The position numbers were made by a program, and so were the translations under genes. From CBDCYH01 sp965224105 (GTDB lineage Bacteria > Bacteroidota > Rhodothermia > Rhodothermales > JABDKH01), in contig CBDCYH010000002.1 in assembly GCA_965224105.1 (NCBI GenBank), positions 434,001-498,000 on the forward strand: a stretch of DNA of 64,000 bases, written 5' to 3'. Below, piece after piece: positions 52,537-61,760 of the stretch (the stretch's first letter is position 1; the number at the start of each line of letters is the position of its first letter). The notes under the pieces were generated by a model. It saw nothing but the letters and a program-made list of their open reading frames with translations, did no database searches and was not told where the DNA came from.

Positions 52537-52779
52537 TAGCCTCGGCCAGCCGTTCTGGGGTACCCTGTTTCGATGCATAAAGCGCGCTTTTGCTACATGG
52601 CACGCCGGTTGCATCCAGCCGCCCAGATAGGTGGTGGACCTTCCACCCGAAGACTACATTTGCTTTCAGCAGGTATCTGCAACGCCGATTTACCAGCTGA
52701 AGCCGCATGAGGGGCGCCAAGTTGACGCTTCCCATTGTTTTTCCTTTGATCAGCCGTATCACAATACGAACAACAACCC

Positions 52780-54288
52780 ATGAATAAGCGCTTTGCTACG
52801 ACATCCGCACTCGCTTTCGTTATGCTGCTATTCGTAGCTGGCACATCGATAGCGCAGGATTACCGCCCGGATGGTAACGTCTACCTCAAACCTCGTATAG
52901 GTTTTGACTACTATGCCGGTGATCGCGACGGTAACCCAGGAACGAAAATCGACCGACTCATCGAGCTCCGTGGACTAAACGGCGGCCTCGAAATCGGCTT
53001 CGCAATTTCGCGACGACTTGATATTGGTATCCTCGGTACTTTCGGGCACTATCCCCCGCTGGACACCGAGACACATCCTTCCCTTCCTTCACTGGACTTG
53101 TCAACAGCAGGAGAAAACCGATTGACTGTCCACATCGGACCTACCCTGAACCTCGCTCCGGATGGACGGCTAAACCCGTACGTCAAAGCTGGTATCGGTC
53201 TCGCTGGAGGTAAAATAGACGACAACATCGGATCCCAGTATGGCATTAGCCCCATGCTTGGATTTGGTCTTGACTACGCCATCAACGAGCGGTTCGGGGC
53301 ATTCCTGGAAGCGAACGGAATGACCATACACCCAGACGATAAATGGGATGGTGTTGACCCTCAGGATGCGGATGACTCAAACTACGACGTTGTCGGCTTG
53401 ACTTCACTTGGTTTCCGGGTAAACCTCAAAGCCAAATTTGTCCCGGTAACGATCCTGTCTGCAACTGGACCCCGATCACTTGATCCGGACCAGGGTGGTA
53501 CATTTGAGGCATCGACCAACGCAGATGCAACCCAGCCAACTTCCTATATCTGGGACTTTGGTGACGGAACAACTGCTAGCGGTCTTGTCGCAACGCACAG
53601 CTACGACAAGCCTGGCAAGTATACAGTTACCTTCACTGCAACGAACAAAGGAAGCACCGACATGCGAACGATGACCGTGGATGTTATCCGCCCAATCGTT
53701 CCGCCGTCTATTGCCTCCATCGGAGCCAGCGCGACTACAGTTGAAGCTGGAACCGGCATCTCGTTCAACTCAAACGTTTCCGGTGATCCTTCACGATGCA
53801 CCTGGGACTTTGGTGATGGCTCAACCGGCAGCGGTACTAGCCCATCGCACACCTACAGCGCACCTGGTACATACACTGTTACCGCAACGTGCCGCAACGA
53901 AGGTGGAGTAGACACCAAAACGATGACGGTAACCGTAGTACCTGTCGAAGTTGACTTCTGCTCAACGGTTGTCGACCTGAACACAGCGTTCTTCGATCGC
54001 AACTCAAGCCGATTGAGTGACGAAGCGAAAATGTCTCTCATGGACAACGTTGCAATTCTGAACGAGTGTGCAAACATGTCCGTCCGCGTAGAAGGTCTTG
54101 CTGCTCCTGGTGAGCGAAATGGCAACAGACTCGCAGAGGCTCGCGCCAAAGCAGTCGAGCAGTTCTACATGGACAACGGCATCACTGCCAGCCGAATCAT
54201 GGCCGGTGGCGCAGGCGTCGTCCAGGGTGTAAGTCGCAAGGAAGGAACCAGCCAGTTCCGCCGAGCAGACTCCATGCCCGTGCAGTAG
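52780..54288 (+). CDS. OmpA-family outer-membrane protein with two PKD domains
   Basis: A 502-residue outer-membrane protein. Signal peptide to residue ~26 (MNKRFATTSALAFVMLLFVA, then GTSIAQ), then an eight-stranded barrel of ~195 residues ending in FRVNLKAKF, two PKD domains (about 228-305 and 310-390, each with the hallmark WDFGDG, and CTWDFGDGST in the second), then an OmpA-type peptidoglycan-binding-like domain (~395-502; FFDRNSSRLSDEAKMSL and NRLAEARAKAV). It likely links the outer membrane to the cell wall. A strong terminator follows. Confidence 0.9.
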   Translation: MNKRFATTSALAFVMLLFVAGTSIAQDYRPDGNVYLKPRIGFDYYAGDRDGNPGTKIDRLIELRGLNGGLEIGFAISRRLDIGILGTFGHYPPLDTETHPSLPSLDLSTAGENRLTVHIGPTLNLAPDGRLNPYVKAGIGLAGGKIDDNIGSQYGISPMLGFGLDYAINERFGAFLEANGMTIHPDDKWDGVDPQDADDSNYDVVGLTSLGFRVNLKAKFVPVTILSATGPRSLDPDQGGTFEASTNADATQPTSYIWDFGDGTTASGLVATHSYDKPGKYTVTFTATNKGSTDMRTMTVDVIRPIVPPSIASIGASATTVEAGTGISFNSNVSGDPSRCTWDFGDGSTGSGTSPSHTYSAPGTYTVTATCRNEGGVDTKTMTVTVVPVEVDFCSTVVDLNTAFFDRNSSRLSDEAKMSLMDNVAILNECANMSVRVEGLAAPGERNGNRLAEARAKAVEQFYMDNGITASRIMAGGAGVVQGVSRKEGTSQFRRADSMPVQ

Positions 54289-54312
54289 ACAGCAAAACGG
54301 TCTTTCTTGACC

Positions 54313-54346
54313 AAAAAGGGCCTTCCCTCGGGAAGGCCCTTTTTTT
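54313..54346 (+). terminator. Strong rho-independent terminator
   Basis: GGGCCTTCC (54318-54326), loop CTCG, GGAAGGCCC (54331-54339), flanked by AAAAA and followed by TTTTTTT. It ends the OmpA/PKD message 25 nt after the stop codon. Confidence 0.92.
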
Positions 54347-54464
54347 ATTGCCATACCGCGAAATCCGGTATTTTCAATCGTTTCTAACTTCAACGGAAAT
54401 ACCTACGGCTCGCAAGGTCTGTCCCCGCCCCACCACGACGGCGGACGGAGCAATCAGGGTAAGA

Positions 54465-55640
54465 ATGACTACAACTTCGCTCCGCGGAGCACTCGCTCTC
54501 ATCGCACTATGTCTGGCGCCCGCACTGGCGTCGGCGCAAAGCAACGATTACAGACAGTCACGCACGTACGTGGGTGTCGCGATCGGGCACCACTCCTATT
54601 ACGGACCCACAAACCTGTGGGCACCCCGAAGCAGGACGAACTACACCCGCCTCGGCGATCCCGCAGTCGCAGGTCTCGTCTCGTTTCCACTGATCGGCGA
54701 GCGCATCGACGGGCGCATCAAGTTTGGCCTTACCAACTTCAAAACGTCGGACGGCGAAGAGGTATTGATCGAAGGCAAGAACGACTTCCTCATTAATAAC
54801 CTCGGATTCATCGAAGGAAACATCGTTGTTCCCTTTGGCTCCGACGGAAGACTGCTCCCGTATGTTTTCACGGGCCTCGGGCTACTGCGAGCGGATCCGT
54901 TTGGAAAGAACAAAGACATCCGCGACGAACGCGGCCCCATCGAAGATTTCACCCTCAACAACTGGTACGTACCTCTAGGCGCTGGACTGGACTTTGCCGT
55001 AACACCACGATTCTCAGTCTTTGCCGAGACTGGCTGGAACGTTGCGACAAACTCCCTCTTCCCCAACAAGAAAGAGCCCGATCCATTTAATACGCTCCTC
55101 GCATTGGTGGGAGTGCGGCTAAACTTCGGCCAGCGGTCACTCAAGACAATCATTCCTGTTGATGAGCCGATCTGTCCAATCTGCCCGACCACAACCTGCC
55201 CCGAATGTGAGGTCTGCCAGGATTGCGCAACACCACCCCCTGTAATCGAAATAGTCCCCGATCCGGAAGACTGCTGTCTGTGCACCATCACGGATTTGCA
55301 ATCGGTGACGTTCGATAACAACTCCGCAATAATCAACTACGAGGCGCGACAGCGACTGATCGACAACGTCGTTGCGGTAACGTCTGCCTCCAACAGTGAT
55401 TGCCATATAGAAATCATCGGCTACTACGGTCCGGAGGAAGACGTAGACATCGGGATCCGGCGAGCGGAAAGCGTTCGCGACTTCTACGTGCTTAACGGTA
55501 TCGATGAAGCGCGACTTATCATCGGTCTCACCCGACTATCCTCCGCAACCTGCGGCAAAAAGTCAGGCGGGTCAGGCTGCGCGGCAAACCAGGTGGTAGA
55601 CTCTGTACCGATGTGTGTTGGCAAACCGCGCTGCGAGTAG
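54465..55640 (+). CDS. OmpA-like outer-membrane protein with a cysteine-rich linker
   Basis: A 391-residue protein with a signal peptide (ALIALCLAPALASAQ; start ATG 54465, the frame runs 39 codons further up across the terminator), an eight-stranded barrel (~25-228, ending VGVRLNFGQRSL), a linker with six cysteines in a CxxC-rich run (CPICPTTTCPECEVCQDC, about 236-253), and an OmpA-C-like domain (~275-391) that has lost parts of the peptidoglycan-binding motif. EDCCLC and further cysteines follow near residues 265 and 365-390. The role of the cysteines (disulfides or metal) is unknown. Confidence 0.78.
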   Translation: MTTTSLRGALALIALCLAPALASAQSNDYRQSRTYVGVAIGHHSYYGPTNLWAPRSRTNYTRLGDPAVAGLVSFPLIGERIDGRIKFGLTNFKTSDGEEVLIEGKNDFLINNLGFIEGNIVVPFGSDGRLLPYVFTGLGLLRADPFGKNKDIRDERGPIEDFTLNNWYVPLGAGLDFAVTPRFSVFAETGWNVATNSLFPNKKEPDPFNTLLALVGVRLNFGQRSLKTIIPVDEPICPICPTTTCPECEVCQDCATPPPVIEIVPDPEDCCLCTITDLQSVTFDNNSAIINYEARQRLIDNVVAVTSASNSDCHIEIIGYYGPEEDVDIGIRRAESVRDFYVLNGIDEARLIIGLTRLSSATCGKKSGGSGCAANQVVDSVPMCVGKPRCE

Positions 55641-55706
55641 CAATTATCTTCTGACCGCGGCTATCAACCAGACAAGCAGTAACTTACGGCGATCAACAGA
55701 TCCCGA

Positions 55707-56693
55707 GTGTTTGTGCCGTCCAAATCGAGTATTGCGCAGAAACTAAAGAACGAAGCGCGCCGCCTCGGCTTCAATGCCTGCGGTATTTCCCGAGCGACTT
55801 TCCTCGACAAAGAAGCTCGCCGCCTCGAGCAATGGCTCAGTAACGGACGTCACGCATCCATGGCCTGGATGGAAAACCACTTCGACAAACGTGTCGACCC
55901 TAGAGAACTCGTCCCGGGCGCTCAATCCGTCATCTCGTTGATCCATTCCTATTATACGCCTGGGACCGGGCAACTGGGTGAACCCCAACCGAAAGACAAA
56001 GCAGCCATTAGCAGCTATGCGCAGGGCGACGATTACCACGATGTCCTCAAGCAAAAGCTGTTTGAGCTATTGGACTGGCTCCGAACGGAAGCGGGAGATA
56101 TCACGGCTCGAGTCTTTGTAGATTCTGCTCCGGTCATGGACAAGGTCTGGGCTGAACGATCCGGATTGGGTTGGATCGGCAAAAACACTAACCTCATCCA
56201 CCCGAAACTCGGATCCTACTTTTTTGTCGCCGAGCTCATCGTCGACATCAGTCTTCCGGAAGATTCACCTATTGCCGATCACTGCGGCTCGTGCACGCGC
56301 TGCATAGACGCATGCCCCACAGACGCTTTCGTTGACGCCACAATCGTTGATGCATCAAGGTGCATCTCCTACTGGACCATAGAACATCGCAGCCACCACA
56401 TCCCTGAAGAGATATCCGCCAATATGGGTAACTGGATTTTCGGATGTGATATTTGCCAACAAGTGTGCCCGTGGAACAAGTTCTCTGAACCAACAGAAGA
56501 AACCAGACTGCAACCACGGAACGGCATTAAGCGCACTGTCAACGAGTGGGAAGAAATCGACGAGCAAGAATTCAGCCGCGTCTTTAGGAACAGTCCGGTG
56601 AAACGTGCCAGGTTCTCTGGCTTTATGCGGAACGTGCGAGCGGTGGCCGCGAATCAGCAGAGCCGGAATCCTCCAGGGGAACCAGAAGCGTAA
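55707..56693 (+). CDS. queG: Epoxyqueuosine reductase
   Basis: A 328-residue cobalamin- and iron-sulfur-dependent enzyme that makes the last step of queuosine synthesis in tRNA. Characteristic sequence: RRLGFNACGISRA, RHASMAWMENHFDKRVDPR, the substrate-site motif DSAPVMDKVWAERSGLGWIG, GKNTNLIHPKLGSYFF, and the two [4Fe-4S] sites CGSCTRCIDACPTDA and CDICQQVCPWN. Start GTG 55707; a GTG two codons later is possible. Its 3' end overlaps the histidine kinase gene on the other strand by 71 bp. Confidence 0.95.
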   Translation: MFVPSKSSIAQKLKNEARRLGFNACGISRATFLDKEARRLEQWLSNGRHASMAWMENHFDKRVDPRELVPGAQSVISLIHSYYTPGTGQLGEPQPKDKAAISSYAQGDDYHDVLKQKLFELLDWLRTEAGDITARVFVDSAPVMDKVWAERSGLGWIGKNTNLIHPKLGSYFFVAELIVDISLPEDSPIADHCGSCTRCIDACPTDAFVDATIVDASRCISYWTIEHRSHHIPEEISANMGNWIFGCDICQQVCPWNKFSEPTEETRLQPRNGIKRTVNEWEEIDEQEFSRVFRNSPVKRARFSGFMRNVRAVAANQQSRNPPGEPEA

Positions 56694-59301
56694 ACCGCGA
56701 TCCAGAACCCTCCTCCGAAGTTACCGCAAACTCAACGGACATGGCGTCGCAAAGCTGTCGAACAATCGACAGTCCAAGACCGACGCCCTCGAACGAGCGA
56801 TTAAGCCGATTATCACCCTGCTCGAACGGCTGACTCAACAGCTCAATCTTCGATGCATCAAAACCGATTCCCGTGTCACACACGGCAACTTCTAAACTTC
56901 CACCCCTTTCCTGAAATCCGAGTATAACATTTCCCCTCTCGGTGAATTTGAAAGCGTTGTCCAACAGCAATCGCACTACCTGTTCCAGACGGTAAACATC
57001 TACGTCGATCTCTCTCTCCGGGTCAAAGTCTGAAACCAGTTTAAACGCAACCCTCGAATCAGCAAGTGATTTGCCGAAGTCGTCTAGAGCCTGGATGAGC
57101 AGACCTGCAGCGACTTTCGTTCGATGGACCTGCAGCATACCGGAGTCCAGCTGAGACAAGTCGAACAGATTGTCCAGGACCGCCATGAGCGAAATTGACC
57201 GGTCCTTGATCGTCGCCGCGAACTCAACAATTTCGGCGGGCAGTTCCACACCGGAGCGCTTTGCGAATGCATCAACCTCAGCCATCAACAAATCAGAAAA
57301 ACCCTGGATAGCTCCAATGGGCGTGCGCAGTTCGTGGCTCATCGTGTTGATGAGCGTACCTTTCCTTCGGGCTGATTTCTCTGCGTCGTCCTTTGCTTCT
57401 TCCAGTACAAGCTGTGCTTCTTTTTGCGCGGTAACGTCCGTTAGAATCCCGGCGACTTCCACGCCATCAGCATTCCGTTCGATCGCAGATGCTTTTTCTC
57501 GCAGCCATGCGATCTCGCCCGACTGACGCTCGACGCGATACTCAACTACGCTCGGCTCACCCAGGAAAAGACGTGCGTGGTGCAAATCAACCGCTTCGCG
57601 ATCCTCCAGTACAATGGCCGGATGCAACTGGGTGGTCCAAAACCCAGGTCGATTTACAACCCCTTCCTCGTCTAGTCCGGCGAGACTCCCGAATTGTTCG
57701 GTGACGAGCGAGTATACCCTGGTACTATCCTCCGCGTCGAGATGATACTGAAAAAGTGCGTCGGAGATCGTACTAACCGTCAGCCTGTACCGGCTTCCAA
57801 CGCGAACCCAGGTCCACAAAGACTCAAACACGCGTACGAGACTCTGGATAAGTTCGCGCTCCAGGGTTTGAAGTGCAGAGGTTATGAATGCAATCGGCTG
57901 ACGTCCGGCAATTACGAATCCACCGAGCGAGCCTGAATCGTAGAATGGAATCCAGACCGCGTTCGATGACTGCAACTCAACCGGGATTTCTTTGGGGATG
58001 GGCGGTTTTAAAAAGCCAGCGGTCCCTGATTGGGCCAGATCAGTTAACCAGCCCGAGCTAGTAAGCTTGAATGGATCCGTCAATTTTATCACCCGGTCGA
58101 GCGCCCAGCCGGACGTAGGCCGACAGAGACCGGTCAGGGCAGAATGTGTAACAACCTGGACTTCCGCCGCATTCAGTGCATAGCCCAGGATAGCCAACGC
58201 CCTGTCAACAAATTCCTGCTCCGAGCCAACAGCGAGAGCAAGTTCTCTCAGGTCTGATTGGGCTTGTCGGAACCGGTTCCGCAGGGACAGCTCTGCCGAT
58301 TGCGTTCTTTCGGATGTTACATCCGCAAGCATCAGCACCACCCCTGAGATGTGCCCGTCAAAGTTTCGCACACATGCCCCGTGCACGTCGACGATTCTTT
58401 CGCCGAATCGCAAGTTGGGCCACTGCGTGTTTTCACCGTCAACCAGCATGTCCACAATGTCGAGCGACACCTCTTCCGAGAGAACACCCAGATCCAGCAC
58501 GTGCCTACCGAGCCATACCTCGTCCACAGCCTCGCCGATTATTTGCCGGACGGCGTGGTTCTCGAATGCCACCATCCCGTTCTTATCCACGTGCACAATC
58601 CCCACCGGCGACTGCTCGAGGAAAGCGTTGTGCCATAATGCCGTCTCCGCAATCGGAATCGCGGCATCCTGCCGTGACGGGCTTTCGCCGACGAGATCAA
58701 AAACTTCGTCATCCCCCGCGCGATGACAGAATAACTTGGCAGTGAAGAGCTGGTCGCCCTCACCCTCAATCTGAAACCTGCTCCAACCGTTTTTCCTCGC
58801 GGCGTTGATCGACTCGCCGAAGGAACTCGAGGCTTCGGTCGTCGACTCAAATACCTCCTGTAATTCTGGAATGGAGGACATCGCTGCCAACATAGCGTCG
58901 TTAACAAACAATGGCTCGACCGCTCCTGTGACCCGCGCAACGGGCACGTCTAGATCGGAGGTCACGTCGCTCAGGACCCTCGAGTCGCTCACCGGTGCTG
59001 GAAACCCGATAATCAGCCATTCGTGGCCGGACTCAGCCCGAATTCCAATGCACATGAAGGAGTCCCCGCCGACGGCCAGTCGAGAAGGAGCGTCGGCACC
59101 AATCTGGCGGATGGTACTCGTTAGTCTAGCGCTCAACCGATCATTCAGATTCCACCCCAGGACCTCAACACCGCGTTCGTTAATCTCGTAAACGATGCCC
59201 GAACGGTTCACGCGGGCTACAGCCATGTCGGCCACGGCGACAGGTCGTGGAAGAAATTGCGAGCCTAGGTTGGAAAGAATGGTCCACACAGATGAGGACA
59301 T
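56623..59301 (-). CDS. Soluble multi-PAS sensor histidine kinase (orphan)
   Basis: An 892-residue kinase without membrane segments. Start ATG 59301 (MSSSVWTIL) is preferred; the frame extends 37 codons upstream. Sensor domains in order: PAS-like (~20-110), PAS-like (~130-225), PAS (~228-350, NAFLEQSPVGIVHVDKNGMV), a GAF-like region (~370-510) and a PAS (~535-640, ending LTDVTAQKEAQLVLEE). The kinase core follows: HisKA with the phosphorylated histidine in TMSHELRTPIGAIQGF (~665) and HATPase with NAFKFTERG, CDTGIGFD and EGVGLGLSIVRQL. No response regulator is adjacent. It is convergent with queG. Confidence 0.9.
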   Translation of the reverse strand: MSSSVWTILSNLGSQFLPRPVAVADMAVARVNRSGIVYEINERGVEVLGWNLNDRLSARLTSTIRQIGADAPSRLAVGGDSFMCIGIRAESGHEWLIIGFPAPVSDSRVLSDVTSDLDVPVARVTGAVEPLFVNDAMLAAMSSIPELQEVFESTTEASSSFGESINAARKNGWSRFQIEGEGDQLFTAKLFCHRAGDDEVFDLVGESPSRQDAAIPIAETALWHNAFLEQSPVGIVHVDKNGMVAFENHAVRQIIGEAVDEVWLGRHVLDLGVLSEEVSLDIVDMLVDGENTQWPNLRFGERIVDVHGACVRNFDGHISGVVLMLADVTSERTQSAELSLRNRFRQAQSDLRELALAVGSEQEFVDRALAILGYALNAAEVQVVTHSALTGLCRPTSGWALDRVIKLTDPFKLTSSGWLTDLAQSGTAGFLKPPIPKEIPVELQSSNAVWIPFYDSGSLGGFVIAGRQPIAFITSALQTLERELIQSLVRVFESLWTWVRVGSRYRLTVSTISDALFQYHLDAEDSTRVYSLVTEQFGSLAGLDEEGVVNRPGFWTTQLHPAIVLEDREAVDLHHARLFLGEPSVVEYRVERQSGEIAWLREKASAIERNADGVEVAGILTDVTAQKEAQLVLEEAKDDAEKSARRKGTLINTMSHELRTPIGAIQGFSDLLMAEVDAFAKRSGVELPAEIVEFAATIKDRSISLMAVLDNLFDLSQLDSGMLQVHRTKVAAGLLIQALDDFGKSLADSRVAFKLVSDFDPEREIDVDVYRLEQVVRLLLDNAFKFTERGNVILGFQERGGSLEVAVCDTGIGFDASKIELLSQPFEQGDNRLNRSFEGVGLGLSIVRQLCDAMSVEFAVTSEEGSGSRFTLLVPLEDSGSADSRPPLARSA

Positions 59302-59424
59302 GGGCAGAAACGTGTGATTTTCTACGGTTTGCAGCAAACCACGAAGCAAATCAAAAAAGGGACCACGTTTCGGTCGGTTGGCCGTACAAGCGCGAATTAT
59401 TTCCCGGCGCACACGCGGCCGGGC

Positions 59425-60996
59425 TCAACTTGGGCTCGCGTCGCCTCGCTCGTCCGTTTCCTGGTCGGCAGCTGCCGATTCTTCCGGTCTCAGAACGGGA
59501 AACAGGATGACGTCGCGAATGGAAGTTTGTCCAGTAAGAAGCATAGTCAAGCGGTCGATGCCCACACCCAACCCCGCTGCTGGAGGCATTCCGTACTCCA
59601 GCGCTCTTATGTAGTCCTCATCGACTTGCATAGCCTCATCATCCCCCGCCGAGCGCAGTCTGGCCTGACTTTCGAACCGCTCCCTCTGATCCACAGGGTC
59701 GTTCAACTCCGAGAATGCATTGCAAATTTCTTTGCCATTGCAAATCGCCTCGAAGCGTTCAACCAAGCCGGCTTTGTTTCTGTGTTTTTTCGCGAGCGGA
59801 CTCAGCTCGATAGGATAATCGGTGATGAAAGTTGGCTGGATCAATTTCGGTTCAACAAACTCGCCGAAAATTTCGTCGATCAACTTGCCCGCTCCCATCG
59901 AGTCCTCGACTTCCAATCCCAGTTCCTTGGCGATGGTAGCAAGTTCATCCCGTGATTTGCCAAATAGGTCTTTGCCCGTTTCCGCATTGATGGCTTCGAA
60001 CAGGGGGATGCGCTTCCATGGACGAGCGAACGAAATGGTGTGTTCGCCTACCTCCAATGTTGTCGATCCGTGCAGTGTAATTGCAATGTGTTCGACCATC
60101 TCCTCAACCAGGTCCATCATCCACTGGTAGTCCTTGTACGCAACGTACAATTCCATCATGGTGAACTCAGGATTGTGGAAACGACTCAGTCCTTCGTTCC
60201 GGAAGTCTTTCGATATTTCATACACCGCGTCAAAACCACCGACGATGAGCCGTTTGAGATACAGCTCATCGGCAATCCGCAGGTACATCGGCATATCCAA
60301 GGCGTTGTGATGTGTGACGAACGGTCTCGCGCTAGCCCCCCCGTAGACCGGTTGCAACACCGGCGTCTCCACTTCCAGAGCGCCTTTGCCATCGAGGAAA
60401 GAGCGCATTGTCGAAATCACCTTCGCTCTTTGGACGAATACCTTCCGCACATCCTCGTGAAGAATCAGATCCACGTATCGCTGCCTATAGCGAAATTCTT
60501 TGTCCGTGACCTCGTTAAAAACCTTTCCTTCCTGCTCTTTGATGACTGGGAGCGGACGAAGGGCTTTGGCCAGAACAACCAACTCTTCCACATGTATGGT
60601 GAGCTCACCCATCTTTGTTCGGAAGGCAAAGCCGCTTATACCAACAATGTCTCCGAGGTCGATAAGCTTTTTGAAAACGGTATTGTAGAACCCTTCCGGC
60701 AGATCGTCCCGTCGCACGTAGGCCTGTATTTTTCCGGTTGAATCCTGGAAATGGAAGAATGCAGCCTTACCCATAACACGCTTTGCCACAATCCTTCCGG
60801 CCATCCGAACGCGTAGCAGGTTATCGCTGTCTTCACCTTCTCTCGGCTGATGTTCCTCTGGCTCAAAGGTCGCAACAACGTCGGATGCGTAGCTGTCCAC
60901 CTCCCATTCGTAGGGGTATGGGTTAATCCCAAGCTCCAGCATGGATTGGAGCTCTTCGCGACGGCGCTGTTCCTGCTCTGAAATTCCTGGTTTCAT
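59425..60996 (-). CDS. lysS: Lysyl-tRNA synthetase (class II)
   Basis: A 523-residue enzyme: N-terminal OB anticodon-binding domain (~70-170, VRMAGRIVAKRVMGKAAFFH), then the class II catalytic core with motif 1 (ISTMRSFLDGKGALEVETPV), motif 2 (FRNEGLSRFHNPEFTMME) and motif 3 (GMPPAAGLGVGIDRL). Start ATG 60996 (MKPGISEQEQ). It is 9 nt behind the cyclophilin gene and likely co-transcribed with it. Confidence 0.96.
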   Translation of the reverse strand: MKPGISEQEQRRREELQSMLELGINPYPYEWEVDSYASDVVATFEPEEHQPREGEDSDNLLRVRMAGRIVAKRVMGKAAFFHFQDSTGKIQAYVRRDDLPEGFYNTVFKKLIDLGDIVGISGFAFRTKMGELTIHVEELVVLAKALRPLPVIKEQEGKVFNEVTDKEFRYRQRYVDLILHEDVRKVFVQRAKVISTMRSFLDGKGALEVETPVLQPVYGGASARPFVTHHNALDMPMYLRIADELYLKRLIVGGFDAVYEISKDFRNEGLSRFHNPEFTMMELYVAYKDYQWMMDLVEEMVEHIAITLHGSTTLEVGEHTISFARPWKRIPLFEAINAETGKDLFGKSRDELATIAKELGLEVEDSMGAGKLIDEIFGEFVEPKLIQPTFITDYPIELSPLAKKHRNKAGLVERFEAICNGKEICNAFSELNDPVDQRERFESQARLRSAGDDEAMQVDEDYIRALEYGMPPAAGLGVGIDRLTMLLTGQTSIRDVILFPVLRPEESAAADQETDERGDASPS

Positions 60997-61005
60997 TATC
61001 AAGCG

Positions 61006-61671
61006 CTACTCACTCGGCGGGTTGTAATTCTCGAGCGGGCTCACAGTCATCTCAATTCTTTCGAGCGGATTGTTCAACAGCGCCTGATACCTTACATCCT
61101 GGCCCTGGGAGTTTGGGGTTGGCGTAGTCGCAATCGCGTCCAACACATCGAATCCTTCGACGAGCTCGCCATAAACAGAATACTCACCGTCCAGAAAATG
61201 TGCGCCGTCAGCGCCGTGGACAATGTAAAACTGGCTTCCGCTTGACGCCCGCTCCGGGTTAAACTGGTCGGGCTGCCGAGCCGCCGCCAGGGCTCCACGT
61301 TTGTGGTCCAGCCCAGGAATGATCTCGGCTGGGATGGTGTAGCCCGGACCTCCGGTTCCGTCGTTCCTGCGATCCTCATCTTTGGAATAGGGGTCACCGC
61401 CCTGGATCATGAAGCCAGCCATCACGCGGTGGAACGCGGTTCCATCGTAATACTTTGCAGAAACGAGGCGCCGGAAATTGTCGCGGTGTGCGGGGGTTTC
61501 GTCGTACAGGCGGATTACCATTTTTCCAAGCCTGGTAGAGATCTCGAAGTAGGAAGCGGTTGTGATTTCGGGCACAGTTTGTTCGGTGTTTGAGGTTGAA
61601 CTATCGGATGAGTCAGCACAACTCGCAACCAGCATTGCCAGGATAACGAACAGAGTTGAGTATCGAGTCAT
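61006..61671 (-). CDS. Cyclophilin-type peptidyl-prolyl isomerase lipoprotein
   Basis: A 221-residue lipoprotein (MTRYSTLFVILAMLVASC, lipobox VASC). The cyclophilin domain (~40-215) has the expected GTAFHRVMAGFMIQGGDP (catalytic arginine), SGSQFYIVHG and FLDGEYSVYGELVEGFDVLD. It is membrane-attached and periplasmic, probably folding envelope proteins. Confidence 0.9.
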   Translation of the reverse strand: MTRYSTLFVILAMLVASCADSSDSSTSNTEQTVPEITTASYFEISTRLGKMVIRLYDETPAHRDNFRRLVSAKYYDGTAFHRVMAGFMIQGGDPYSKDEDRRNDGTGGPGYTIPAEIIPGLDHKRGALAAARQPDQFNPERASSGSQFYIVHGADGAHFLDGEYSVYGELVEGFDVLDAIATTPTPNSQGQDVRYQALLNNPLERIEMTVSPLENYNPPSE

Positions 61672-61760
61672 GTGAATGTCGTTGATGTTTTAGTTGGCCG
61701 TCGGGGTCCGCAGCACTCCTGGATCTCGGCCTAAGTTTTTTTGAATGTATGTTGGAATAT

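Noticed and set aside
52364..52762. 132-codon minus-strand frame between rpsT and the OmpA/PKD gene
   Set aside because: Composition is not protein-like and it would overlap the likely promoter and leader of the downstream gene.
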